40,776 bases of DNA, from contig DJVQ01000001.1 in assembly GCA_002441265.1 (NCBI GenBank), forward strand, positions 1 through 40,776. The letters run 5' to 3'. The position numbers were made by a program, and so were the translations under genes. Under the pieces are notes generated by a model. The model saw only the letters and a list, made by a program, of their open reading frames with translations. It did no database searches and was not told the DNA's origin. Origin of the DNA: Syntrophaceae bacterium UBA6252. GTDB lineage: Bacteria > Desulfobacterota > Syntrophia > Syntrophales > UBA6807. Of the stretch, positions 14,480-22,906 are shown in pieces; position 1 is the stretch's first letter; every line of letters starts with the position of its first letter.

Positions 14480-17395
14480 GTGGTCGAACCGAAAACTGCC
14501 GGATACAGGAAACGAATCTTTGCCGGACAATGCATCCTTATCGCCGTAATCGCCGCGGCAATCGTGTTCGCAACGGCGGCTCCCGCCCGTCCCGACGACG
14601 GGACGGCCCTGAAGCGGGTCGTCCGGGTCGTCATGGACAACAACTACCCCCCTTACGTTTTTTCCAGCGGCAACGGAGAAATCGTGGGAATCCTCATCGA
14701 CCAGTGGCGGCTCTGGGAGAAGAAGACGGGCATCCGGGCGGAGATCTCCGCCATGGACTGGGGCAAAGCCCAGGACAGGATGAAAAAGGGGGAATTCGAT
14801 GTCATCGACACGCTTTTCTTCAATGAAGAGCGATCAAAAATCTACGATTTTTCAAAACCATACACAAGAATCGATGTTCCCATCTTCTTTCACAGGGATA
14901 TCCCCGGAATATACGGCGTCCAGTCCCTGAAGGGGTTCTTCGTGGCCGTCAAGGCGGGGGATGCCGCCATCGATTTTCTCCGGCGGCAGGGCATCACGGA
15001 CCTCGTGGAATTCAACAGCTACGAGTCCATCATCGAAGCCTGCAAAAATCGGAGAATCACCGTTTTTGTGATCGACAAACCGCCGGCCCTTTATTTCCTG
15101 TATAAAACCGGCCTCCATGAACAGTTTCGGTTCACCGAACCCCTCTATACCGGCGAATTCCACAGGGCGGTGCGGAAAGGGAATCATGACCTTCTGTCGC
15201 TGGTCGAGGCAGGCTTCTCCCGGATCACCCCCTCGGAATACAACGCAATCGACAAACGCTGGTACGGCATCGGACTCTCCTACGAAAAATACCTGCGGTA
15301 CGGCTTCCTCGCCGCCGTTCTTGCTGCGGCCCTGTTTCTTCTGCTCATGGCCTGGAATCAGCTTCTCAGGAGAAAAGTCTTCGAAAAAACGTCGGAACTT
15401 TCCAGGGTGATCGGAGACCTGAGGAAAAGCGAGGAAAAGTACCGGGACCTGGTGGAACATTCGAACAGCATCATCCTGCGGATGGACAAGCAGGGCGACA
15501 TCACCTTCATCAACGAATTCGCCGAGTCTTTTTTCCAGGTCCCCGGGAAGGCGTTTCTCGGGAGGAACATCATCGGGACCTTGATCACGGAACGGGAAAC
15601 CGCGGGCCGGGACATGAAACGGATCATCGAGGATCTCTCCGCCCGCCCCGAGGGGTATGCCAATTACGTCAATGAGATCACCCGTCCGTCGGGGGAACGG
15701 GCGTGGATCGCCTGGGCGGTCCGGCCGGTCCGGGACGAGGCGGGAAACGTCGTGGAGCTTCTGTGCATCGGGAACGACATCACCGCAAGGAAGCGCATCG
15801 AAGAGGCCCTCCGGGAGAGCGAGGAGAAATACCGGCTCCTGGTTCAGAACTCCCACGAGGCCATCTTCATCGCCCAGGACGGCGTCATCAAGTTTCCCAA
15901 CCGGAGAACCCTGACCTTCACGGGATACTCGGAGGAGGAACTTGCACAGATGCATTTCTCCAGGATCGTTCATCCCGAGGACAGGAACATGGTTGTGGAA
16001 AAGTACGAAAGGAGACTGCGCGGGGAGACCGTTTCACAGGACTATGCCTTTCGGATCTTCGACCACAAGGGAAACGTGCTGTGGGTGGAACTGAACGCCG
16101 TTCTGGTCTCATGGGAGGGCCGTCCGGCATCGCTCAACTTCGTAAGAGACATCACGGAAAGAAGGAACATGGAGGAGCAGCTTCTCCGGGCGCGGAACCT
16201 GGAGGCCATGGGAACCCTGGCAGGCGGCATCGCCCATGACTTCAACAATCTTCTCATGGGAATCCAGGGACACGCCACCCTCATGAGACTCGGCGACGAT
16301 CCCGATCCCCCGGAGCAGGACCGTCTGAAAAGCATCGAGGATCTGGTGAAAAGCGGAGCGGACCTGACCAGACAGCTCCTGGCCTTCGCCCGGGGCGGGC
16401 GGTATGAAGTGAAGCCGACCGACCTGAACGCCGTGATCCGAAAGACGTTGAACCTGTTCGGAAGGACCAGGAAAGAGATTTCCATTCACTTCGATCTCGA
16501 GGAAGACCTCACGGCGGTCGAGGCGGACGGCGGGCAGATCGAGCAGGCCCTCATCAACCTGTACGTGAATGCGTGGCAGGCCATGCCCACCGGGGGGGAC
16601 CTTTTCCTGGAAACAAGAAACGTGACGCTGGACGACAAGTCCGCCGCCCTGTACGGATTGCCGGTGGGAGACTATGCGAGGATATCCGTCACCGACACGG
16701 GCGTCGGAATGGACGAACAGACCCTGTCCCGCATTTTCGAGCCCTTCTTCACCACCCGGGAGATGGGCCGCGGTACGGGCCTGGGGCTGGCCAGCGTGTA
16801 CGGGATCGTCAGGAGCCACCAGGGAATGATTCACGTCTCGAGCGAAAAGGGGAAAGGCACGACCTTCACCATCCACATTCCCGCATCCAGGAGGGACGTC
16901 CATGAAGTCCGGGAACATGACGAGAAACTCAGACGGGGGTCGGAAACCATCCTGGTCGTCGACGATGAAGTCTTCGTCACGGAAGTCACGGGAAAGATGC
17001 TGAAAAGTCTCGGCTATCAGGTCCTCACCGCGGAAAACGGGGCCGCCGCCCTGAAAATCTACGGGGAACAGGGCAACGGGATCGATCTCGTCATCCTGGA
17101 CATGATCATGCCGGGGATGAGCGGCCAGGAGACCTTCCGCCGTCTCAAGTCGATGAACCCCGGCGTCAGGGCCATCCTCTCCAGCGGGTACAGCATCGAA
17201 GACCAGGCCTGGTCGGTGCTGAAAGAGGGCTGCGCGGCCTTCCTGCAGAAGCCTTTCACGCGGGCCTCCCTCTCGGAGAAGATCCGGGAGGTGCTGGACC
17301 GAAAAGAGCCGTTTCCCGAGGACACGGAAGAGCAGGTCACTCCTGAACGATCATCGGGGCCACCCGTCGATTCTCCCGGGCCCTCAGGAAGGTGA
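14480..17395 (+). CDS. Hybrid sensor histidine kinase with periplasmic solute-binding sensor
   Basis: A 971-residue membrane kinase. Order: N-terminal membrane anchor or signal (about 15-35); periplasmic family-3 solute-binding domain (about 45-265, opening VVRVVMDNNYPPYVF); membrane helix (about 273-297); two PAS domains (about 315-440 and 450-565). HisKA follows with phosphorylatable H586 in GGIAHDFNNLL, then HATPase with DTGVGMDE, FEPFFTT and GTGLGLASVYG. A C-terminal receiver carries D874 in LVILDMIMPGMSG. The sensor probably binds an amino acid or similar small solute. No partner regulator lies beside it. The GTG start at 14480 has only a weak ribosome site, but no better start precedes the anchor. 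The last 59 bases overlap the convergent EamA gene. The kinase-receiver half closely resembles that of the kinase at 24080-27430. Confidence 0.9.
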   Translation: MVEPKTAGYRKRIFAGQCILIAVIAAAIVFATAAPARPDDGTALKRVVRVVMDNNYPPYVFSSGNGEIVGILIDQWRLWEKKTGIRAEISAMDWGKAQDRMKKGEFDVIDTLFFNEERSKIYDFSKPYTRIDVPIFFHRDIPGIYGVQSLKGFFVAVKAGDAAIDFLRRQGITDLVEFNSYESIIEACKNRRITVFVIDKPPALYFLYKTGLHEQFRFTEPLYTGEFHRAVRKGNHDLLSLVEAGFSRITPSEYNAIDKRWYGIGLSYEKYLRYGFLAAVLAAALFLLLMAWNQLLRRKVFEKTSELSRVIGDLRKSEEKYRDLVEHSNSIILRMDKQGDITFINEFAESFFQVPGKAFLGRNIIGTLITERETAGRDMKRIIEDLSARPEGYANYVNEITRPSGERAWIAWAVRPVRDEAGNVVELLCIGNDITARKRIEEALRESEEKYRLLVQNSHEAIFIAQDGVIKFPNRRTLTFTGYSEEELAQMHFSRIVHPEDRNMVVEKYERRLRGETVSQDYAFRIFDHKGNVLWVELNAVLVSWEGRPASLNFVRDITERRNMEEQLLRARNLEAMGTLAGGIAHDFNNLLMGIQGHATLMRLGDDPDPPEQDRLKSIEDLVKSGADLTRQLLAFARGGRYEVKPTDLNAVIRKTLNLFGRTRKEISIHFDLEEDLTAVEADGGQIEQALINLYVNAWQAMPTGGDLFLETRNVTLDDKSAALYGLPVGDYARISVTDTGVGMDEQTLSRIFEPFFTTREMGRGTGLGLASVYGIVRSHQGMIHVSSEKGKGTTFTIHIPASRRDVHEVREHDEKLRRGSETILVVDDEVFVTEVTGKMLKSLGYQVLTAENGAAALKIYGEQGNGIDLVILDMIMPGMSGQETFRRLKSMNPGVRAILSSGYSIEDQAWSVLKEGCAAFLQKPFTRASLSEKIREVLDRKEPFPEDTEEQVTPERSSGPPVDSPGPSGR

Positions 17396-18245
17396 GAAAC
17401 GCCAGGGCCGAAAGGAGCAGGCCGATTCCCGCGGCCTCCCAATGGTTGATATGCTCCCCCAGTTGAATCCACGCGGTCGCCATCCCGATGATCGGCGTGG
17501 CCAGAAGCCCCATGCCCCCGATCCCCGCCGGAAGTTTCCGGATCACATAGGTCCAAAGAAGAAAGGCGGCGGCGCAGACCACGATGCCGTTGTAGGCCAT
17601 GGCGCCCACGAGGTAGGGCGTCCACTCGACCGGCCTGGAAGGAATGAGAACCGCCGCCACCGTCAGGGGCAGCGCGGCAAAAGCGGTCTGCCAGGTGGTC
17701 ACCGAGACGAGGTCAAAGTCCGGCTTCTCCTGGAGCATCTTGATGAGGATCGCCCCCACCGCCCAGAACACCCCGGCGACGACGGCAAGCACCTTGCTGA
17801 AGAAGGATCCATGGAGGGACCACGGTTCCAGGAGGAAGAAAAGGCCCGCCGCGGAAGCGATCACCGGGAGCCAGTAAAAACCACGGATTTTCTCACCCAG
17901 GAAGATCCACGCGAGAATCATGATCCAGAAAGGCATGGCGTAAACGAGAATCGCCGTCTTCCCCGCGCCTCCGCTCACCAGGGCCCATAAAATGAGACCG
18001 GTCCCCGCCGCGCTTTGGGAAATCCCCAGGAGCAACGTGAGAAGGACGTTTCCCGGCCGCAGAGATATGCCCTTCCAGAGCATGAATCCCATAAGGACCA
18101 GGGCGCCGAGAACCATCCGGAGGGCGTTGAAATCAAAAGGCCCCATGAAACGAAGAGCGAGTTTCATGACCACCCAGTTGTAACCCCAGATGGAGGAAAG
18201 GAGGAGAATGGCGACGACGGGCATGAAACGATGGGGATTGCTCAT
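17337..18245 (-). CDS. EamA/DMT family transporter
   Basis: A 302-residue protein with about ten membrane helices in two EamA repeats. The first opens with LLLSSIWGYNWVVMKLAL and contains the RMVLGALVLMG and VYAMPFWIMILAWIFLGEKI blocks. The second contains GVFWAVGAILIK and LLATPIIGMATAWIQLGEHI. Such carriers usually export metabolites or amino acids; the substrate is not predictable. Its 3' end overlaps the end of the hybrid kinase gene by 59 bases in convergent orientation. The C-terminal 19 codons therefore share DNA with the kinase's tail beyond the receiver. The start is ATG at 18245, with a GGAAAAG upstream. Confidence 0.88.
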   Translation of the reverse strand: MSNPHRFMPVVAILLLSSIWGYNWVVMKLALRFMGPFDFNALRMVLGALVLMGFMLWKGISLRPGNVLLTLLLGISQSAAGTGLILWALVSGGAGKTAILVYAMPFWIMILAWIFLGEKIRGFYWLPVIASAAGLFFLLEPWSLHGSFFSKVLAVVAGVFWAVGAILIKMLQEKPDFDLVSVTTWQTAFAALPLTVAAVLIPSRPVEWTPYLVGAMAYNGIVVCAAAFLLWTYVIRKLPAGIGGMGLLATPIIGMATAWIQLGEHINHWEAAGIGLLLSALAFLTFLRARENRRVAPMIVQE

Positions 18246-18454
18246 GGCTTTTGGTTTCTTTTCCGTAATGAAGACAGTGCCCTTCAGGGGTGTGCCAGCT
18301 TATCACAGGAACGTCCGGGACACCATGGGAAAACGGATGGGGGGAAACCGAGGCCACGGAAGGGTCCGGACGCCTGTTTCCGCCGGTTTTTTTCGTTGAC
18401 AAATCAATGAAAAGAATCGAAAAGATCTGCAGTAACGGGAAAGGGAGAACAAAC

Positions 18455-19564
18455 ATGGCGAAGCGAAGCCTGGAGGTGTATCAGTTCAAGATCACGCTCA
18501 AGGGAATCCGTCCGCCAGTCTGGAGAAGGATTCAGGTTCCGGAAACCTATTCCTTCTGGGATCTTCACGTGGCCATCCAGGATGCCATGGGGTGGCTCGA
18601 TTCCCATCTTCACTCCTTCCACGTGACGAACCCGGCGACGGGAACCCTCGAGACCATCGGAATCCCCGACGACGAGTGGGGTTCCCGCGGCATCCAGCCC
18701 GGATGGAAGAAAAAGATCGCCGAATACTTTTCTTCGCTCCATCCCAGGGCCTGCTACGTCTATGACCCCGGGGACGACTGGGAACACGACGTCGTCTACG
18801 AAAAAACCCTGCCCCGGGACGACCGGGAGTTCTATCCCCGCTGCATCGCCGGGCGGCGGTCCACGCCTCCGGAGGACTGCGGCGGTCCCTGGGGATACGC
18901 CAACCTGTTGAAAGTCCTGGAAGATCCGTCAGACGAGCAGTACGAGGAAGCCCTGGAATGGGCGGGCGATGCATTCGATCCGGAATGTTTCAACAAAAAC
19001 GAAATCCTGTTCTCCGACCCCCGGAAACGCCTGGAGGCCGTGCTTCCCGATGACGGGGAAACGGATCGCACGGATGAGGCCCCGGGAAGCGAATGGAAGG
19101 AACTTCCCCTGTCGCCCTGGATGGAACTGTGGGAAAAAGTCCGAAGCGGGGAAAGCACCCATCTTGAACCGGGAGAGCGGAAAATCGCCCGGATCATGGA
19201 AGAACACAAGGAAATCTTCACCGAGGCCCTGGAAAAAGCGCGGACGAATCCGTCCGCCGAAGAGGACATCGGCCCCCTGTTCCACGTTCTGATCCACATG
19301 ACGGTGGAGGACCAGATCGAAAAAGGAAAACCCCGGGAAGTCCTCCATTTCTACGAGGCCATGAAGCAACAGGGCTCCACCCGCCATGAGGCCGTGCATC
19401 TCGCGGGTTCCCTTTGGGCCACCCTGTTCCTTGAATCGACGTACGAAAAAAAACCCTTCGGCGCCAGAACCTACCGCAGCAGGCTGAAACAGTTGAAAGA
19501 CATGAAACCGAAGGAAATCTGGGAACTGCTGAAAAAGGAACAGTCCCCGGAGACAAAGGAATAA
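18455..19564 (+). CDS. Plasmid pRiA4b ORF-3 family / DUF1841-like fusion protein
   Basis: A 369-residue soluble protein. The N-terminal part, to about residue 185, is a pRiA4b ORF-3 (IS1096 TnpR-like) domain. It shows YQFKITLKGIRPPVWRRIQVP, LHVAIQDAMGWLDSHLHSF, YDPGDDWEHDV and the CIAGRRSTPPEDCGGPWGY motif. The C-terminal part, from about residue 230, resembles DUF1841: LEPGERKIARIMEEH, FHVLIHMTVEDQIEKGKP and STRHEAVHL. The function of either domain is unknown. Despite its name, the first domain is common on chromosomes without a transposon, and none is seen here. The ATG at 18455 has GGGAG upstream and begins at the conserved start; the frame extends upstream without support. A TTGACA at 18396-18401 may be part of its promoter, but no good -10 follows. 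Confidence 0.8.
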   Translation: MAKRSLEVYQFKITLKGIRPPVWRRIQVPETYSFWDLHVAIQDAMGWLDSHLHSFHVTNPATGTLETIGIPDDEWGSRGIQPGWKKKIAEYFSSLHPRACYVYDPGDDWEHDVVYEKTLPRDDREFYPRCIAGRRSTPPEDCGGPWGYANLLKVLEDPSDEQYEEALEWAGDAFDPECFNKNEILFSDPRKRLEAVLPDDGETDRTDEAPGSEWKELPLSPWMELWEKVRSGESTHLEPGERKIARIMEEHKEIFTEALEKARTNPSAEEDIGPLFHVLIHMTVEDQIEKGKPREVLHFYEAMKQQGSTRHEAVHLAGSLWATLFLESTYEKKPFGARTYRSRLKQLKDMKPKEIWELLKKEQSPETKE

Positions 19565-20137
19565 CGGAGGACCGCGCCGGCACGGCCGCTTCCCGCCTCC
19601 CCGCCGTCGGCCCGGAAAGAGGCCCTTGAGACCGGGGAACCGCCCCCCGGTTCGCCCATGTCCCCTCGCGGCGCGCGCCCCCTTCCCCGGAGCATTCGAC
19701 CCGCCGCAGACCGCCTGAAAAGAGAAATCTGCCGACAGAGGAAAAACGACGTTTTTTGCCGATTCGACGGATAGTCCACCATTATGATCGATTTTGTCGA
19801 ATAATGACCAGCACTGTTCTTTCCCGACAAATGGACGATTTTTTGCGGACGATGAAACCCCGCACGCCCGGAAGGCCGGAAAATGAGGATGGAAGAGGAT
19901 TTCCCGAATCCCGAATCGGCCCGCGCCGGTCCTCGCGCCCTGAATGGCCGGCGGCGGGGAATCGGCACAGTCCTTGCACAACGGGGGAGGGTCTGGAGGG
20001 CACGACACCCCGGCGCGCATGGAGCCCGTTTCGCATCGGGATCGATCCGCCGCGGCGACAAAGCGTTCTCTCCCGCCGTTCGAAAAAAAGAGTTTCCGCG
20101 GATTCCGCAAGTTCGTAAACACAGGAGGATGTCGGAT
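19565..20137. other. Long non-coding gap with several dyad symmetries
   Basis: No gene is supported in these 573 bases. The G+C-rich first part contains two mutually exclusive stems: ACCGGGG/CCCCGGT (19631-19651) or GAACCG/CGGTTC (19637-19653). The A+T-richer middle has AAAAACG-A-CGTTTTT (19742-19756), a perfect dyad. It also has CATTAT-GA-TCGA / TCGA-ATAATG (19780-19806), a dyad with a two-base bulge. These may be a terminator region for the upstream gene and regulatory DNA for the DUF2318 cluster. A Fur box is not matched, because the arms run in the opposite order. Confidence 0.4.
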
Positions 20138-20596
20138 ATGAAAATCCTTGCGAGGGCGATCCTGGCGATCGCCGTCACGATTACGGCGATATCCACCGCC
20201 CATGCTTTCTGGGGCGGCAAACCAAAGGATCTGGTGCCGGAGAACGGTTTTCTCCGGATTCCCCTTTCGGAAATCAGCGACGGGAAGGCCCACTTCTTCC
20301 GGACGCAGGCTAACGACGGGATCACCGTCGTCTTCTTCACCCTGAAGAGCGGGGACGGCGTCATCCGTGCGGCCATCGACGCCTGCGACGTGTGCTACCG
20401 GTCCGGGAAGGGGTACCGCCAGGAGGGAAATTTCATGGTCTGCGAGAACTGCGGCATGAAGTTCCGTTCGGACCGGATCAACGACGTGAGCGGCGGCTGC
20501 AATCCCGCGCCCCTGAAACGGGCCGTCGAGGGGGACCATCTCGTCATCGACATGAGGGACATCAACGCCATGAGCTGGTACTGCAAGGATAAATAA
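20138..20596 (+). CDS. DUF2318 (Fe-S-containing-type) exported protein
   Basis: A 152-residue protein with a clear signal peptide (MKILARAILAIAVTITAISTAHA) and a DUF2318 domain. The metal-ligating cysteines are visible as DACDVCY, VCENCGMKF and GGCNPAP, separated by the family's KGYRQEGN segment. DUF2318 occurs as the C-terminal part of FtrD-type components of bacterial iron-uptake systems and as short exported proteins like this one. An iron, copper or heme-related redox role is likely but unproven. The start is the second ATG, since AGGAGG directly abuts the first one (20129) and is nine bases from the ATG at 20138. It opens a four-gene run with a small anchored protein, a permease and an ATPase. 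Confidence 0.85.
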   Translation: MKILARAILAIAVTITAISTAHAFWGGKPKDLVPENGFLRIPLSEISDGKAHFFRTQANDGITVVFFTLKSGDGVIRAAIDACDVCYRSGKGYRQEGNFMVCENCGMKFRSDRINDVSGGCNPAPLKRAVEGDHLVIDMRDINAMSWYCKDK

Positions 20597-20614
20597 AGGG
20601 ATTGTCGACGACCG

Positions 20615-21043
20615 ATGCCCTACGATCCGGAAAAATACCGTGAAAAAAGAGAAAAAGTCCTGGGAAGGAGAAGACGGGGGATTTCCTTCCAGACCGTCGC
20701 CGCGTCGATTGCCCTCATTCTTCTTGCCGGTTTCGCCTTTCTGGTCCTGCCGCAGGTGATCGCCTCCCTCCAGGAAAGGAACCTGGAGGATGCCTTCTAC
20801 CGCATGAGGGATGAAAGGCCATGGCCGGCCGCCATCGGGGAGGAGATCGCCGGGCTTCCCGGCGTGAACCGCGTCGTCCTGGACCGGGACGAAACCCGGC
20901 TCATCGTCACCTTCGACCGTACCCGGACCGGCACGGCGGCCATCGAGGCCCTCTTCCAGGAAAAGAATCTGGAAACCGTCCTCCTCAACAGGATGCACCA
21001 CGGAACCCACAGGGAGATGCGGGCAGAGGAGGCGGAAAGATGA
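20615..21043 (+). CDS. Membrane-anchored small protein, possible metal-binding-like fold
   Basis: A 142-residue protein with a basic N-terminus (KYREKREKVLGRRRRG), one membrane helix (about residues 27-50) and an exported domain. The segment GLPGVNRVVLDRDETRLIVTFD..TAAIEALF has the beta-alpha-beta rhythm of heavy-metal-associated domains but lacks their CxxC. The C-terminus holds LNRMHHGTHREM. No family is recognised with confidence. It follows the DUF2318 gene by 18 bases and its stop overlaps the permease start as ATGA, so it almost certainly works with them. It might be an accessory or partner-docking subunit of the transporter. Confidence 0.7.
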   Translation: MPYDPEKYREKREKVLGRRRRGISFQTVAASIALILLAGFAFLVLPQVIASLQERNLEDAFYRMRDERPWPAAIGEEIAGLPGVNRVVLDRDETRLIVTFDRTRTGTAAIEALFQEKNLETVLLNRMHHGTHREMRAEEAER

Positions 21044-22203
21044 GGCTGTACAACATTTCCCTCAACAACCTGAGACGCCGGAAGGGGAGGGTGGTCTTCA
21101 CCGTCCTGGGTCTCGTCCTGGGCATCGCCGCCATCGTCGCCCTCCTGTCCATCACCGAAAGCATGTCCCGGGACATCGAGGAACGGCTGAACCAGTTCGG
21201 GGCGAACATCGTCATGGTCCCGAAAACGGAACGCCTGTCCCTGTCCTACGGGGGCATCACCGTGGGGGGCGTCGAGGTGGAAACGGAAGAGTTCGACGAA
21301 TCCAGGCTCCCCCGGATCCGCGAAATCGAGAACCGGGAGAACCTGGGCGTCATCGCCCCCAAGGTTCTGGGATCGCTGGACGTGGAAGGGCGGCCGGCAC
21401 TCCTCATGGGCGTGGATTACAAGGCCGAATTCGCCCTCAAGTCCTGGTGGCAGTGGGACGGGAAGCTCCCGGTGACGCCCGGCGACATCCTGCTCGGGTC
21501 CGAGGCGGCCAGGGCCTTCCGGAAGAACGTGGGGGACGCCCTCCCCCTGGGAGCGGAAAAGACGCCCTACACCGTCACCGCCGTTCTGCACCCCACCGGA
21601 ACATCGGAAGACCACGTCATCGTCGGGGACCTCCACGAGGCCCAGCGGATCCTGAACAAGCCGGGAAAAATCTCCCTCGTCGAAGTCGCCGCGTTCTGCC
21701 GCGGCTGCCCCATCGGCGAAATGGTCCTTCAGATCGCCGGGAAATTCCCCGAAGCCAAGGTGAACGCGCTGAAGCAGGTCATGATGTCCAAGATGCAGTC
21801 CGTGGAAATGATCCGGACCTTCGGGTACGGCGTCGCCGTTCTCGTCCTTTTCGTCGGGTCCCTGACGGTCTTCATCACCATGATGGGGTCGGTGAAAGAG
21901 AGGACCCGGGAAATCGGCATTTTCAGGGCCATCGGGTTCCGGCAGGGACACATCATGCAGATCGTCCTCCTCGAAGCCCTCCTTGTGGGGTTCCTCGGCG
22001 GACTTCTCGGGTACCTGCTCGGATCGGGGGCCGCATGGGCCTCCGTCCCCCTGGTCATCCAGGAGGGGCGTTTCGCCGGCATGAATCCCGCCCTGGGGGG
22101 GATTTCTCTCCTCCTCGGCGTGACCCTGAGCCTGCTGGCCAGCTTCTATCCCGCGTGGCGGGCGGGAACGCTGGATCCGAGCGAGGCCCTCCGGTCCCTG
22201 TAG
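21040..22203 (+). CDS. FtsX/MacB-type ABC transporter permease
   Basis: A 387-residue permease with the MacB topology. One N-terminal helix (VVFTVLGLVLGIAAIVALLS) is followed by a large periplasmic domain (about 45-255). Three C-terminal helices form the FtsX domain, with VKERTREIGIFRAIGFRQGHI and ASFYPAWRAGTLDPSEALRSL. The periplasmic domain contains a CRGC pair (EVAAFCRGCPIGEM), a possible metal, heme or disulfide site unusual in LolE or MacB proper. The ATG at 21040 overlaps the upstream stop. With the following ATPase it forms a complete exporter-type or mechanotransmission-type ABC unit. Neighbouring DUF2318 suggests a role in metal or cofactor handling rather than drug efflux. Confidence 0.88.
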   Translation: MRLYNISLNNLRRRKGRVVFTVLGLVLGIAAIVALLSITESMSRDIEERLNQFGANIVMVPKTERLSLSYGGITVGGVEVETEEFDESRLPRIREIENRENLGVIAPKVLGSLDVEGRPALLMGVDYKAEFALKSWWQWDGKLPVTPGDILLGSEAARAFRKNVGDALPLGAEKTPYTVTAVLHPTGTSEDHVIVGDLHEAQRILNKPGKISLVEVAAFCRGCPIGEMVLQIAGKFPEAKVNALKQVMMSKMQSVEMIRTFGYGVAVLVLFVGSLTVFITMMGSVKERTREIGIFRAIGFRQGHIMQIVLLEALLVGFLGGLLGYLLGSGAAWASVPLVIQEGRFAGMNPALGGISLLLGVTLSLLASFYPAWRAGTLDPSEALRSL

Positions 22204-22215
22204 AAGGAGGAAATC

Positions 22216-22902
22216 ATGAGCGAAAGCGTCTCATTCATAGAGGTCGCGGACCTGGGAAAGGACTACGCCGGAGGAGACGGGGCCGTCCCGGCGATCCGGA
22301 AAATGGATTTCACCGTCGAAGACGGCGAGTTCGTCGCCATCATGGGACCTTCGGGATCGGGAAAGAGCACCCTTCTGTCCGTCCTCGGCGGCCTGAACCG
22401 CCCCACCCGGGGGCGGGTGCTCGTCGACACCCTGGACGTGTACGCCCTCAGCGGGGAACAGCGGGCCGACTTCCGAAGCGAATACGTGGGATTCATCTTC
22501 CAGTCCTTTCAGCTCATCCCCTACCTTACGGTCCTGGAAAACGTGAAGATCCCCATGGCCGTCACCGGCATCGGGGGAACCCTCCAGCACAGGCGAGCCA
22601 TGGCCGTGCTGGACCGGGTGGGCCTTGCGGACAAGGCCCGACGGCTGCCGGATCAGCTGTCCGGCGGCGAGCAGGAGCGGGTGGCCATCGCCCGGGCCGT
22701 CGTGAACGGACCTCCCGTTCTCCTCGCCGACGAACCCACGGGAAACCTCGACTCCGCCACGACGGCCCAGATCATGACGCTGCTCGGGGAACTGAACCGG
22801 GAGGGACAGACGATCCTCATGGTAACCCACAACCCGGAAGTGAGCGCCTTCGCGAAACGGATCCTTCAGGTCCGTGACGGATACTGCGTCTTCGATTCCT
22901 GA
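22216..22902 (+). CDS. ABC transporter ATP-binding protein (LolD/MacB type)
   Basis: A 228-residue ATPase with Walker A GPSGSGKST, Q-loop FIFQSFQLIPYLTVLENV, signature LSGGEQERVAIARA, Walker B VLLADEPTGNLD and the switch histidine in MVTHNPE. The sequence between Walker A and Walker B is typical of the LolD/MacB/FtsE group, matching the FtsX-type permease just upstream (12-base gap). A strong GGAGG precedes the ATG. It closes the DUF2318 cluster and is convergent with the LpxR-like gene, whose stop is four bases away. Confidence 0.92.
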   Translation: MSESVSFIEVADLGKDYAGGDGAVPAIRKMDFTVEDGEFVAIMGPSGSGKSTLLSVLGGLNRPTRGRVLVDTLDVYALSGEQRADFRSEYVGFIFQSFQLIPYLTVLENVKIPMAVTGIGGTLQHRRAMAVLDRVGLADKARRLPDQLSGGEQERVAIARAVVNGPPVLLADEPTGNLDSATTAQIMTLLGELNREGQTILMVTHNPEVSAFAKRILQVRDGYCVFDS

Positions 22903-22906
22903 GGGC

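Noticed and set aside
18455..19564. Transposon passenger gene suggested by the pRiA4b/IS1096 domain name
   Set aside because: No transposase, inverted repeats or target duplication nearby; the family is common on chromosomes.
19780..19806. Fur box upstream of the DUF2318 cluster
   Set aside because: The dyad is real, but its arms read ATTAT...ATAAT, the reverse of the Fur consensus arms.
18929..21010. A 693-codon minus-strand frame across the DUF2318 region
   Set aside because: It spans three genes and a gap on the other strand, with His/Pro/Gly-rich composition and no family features.
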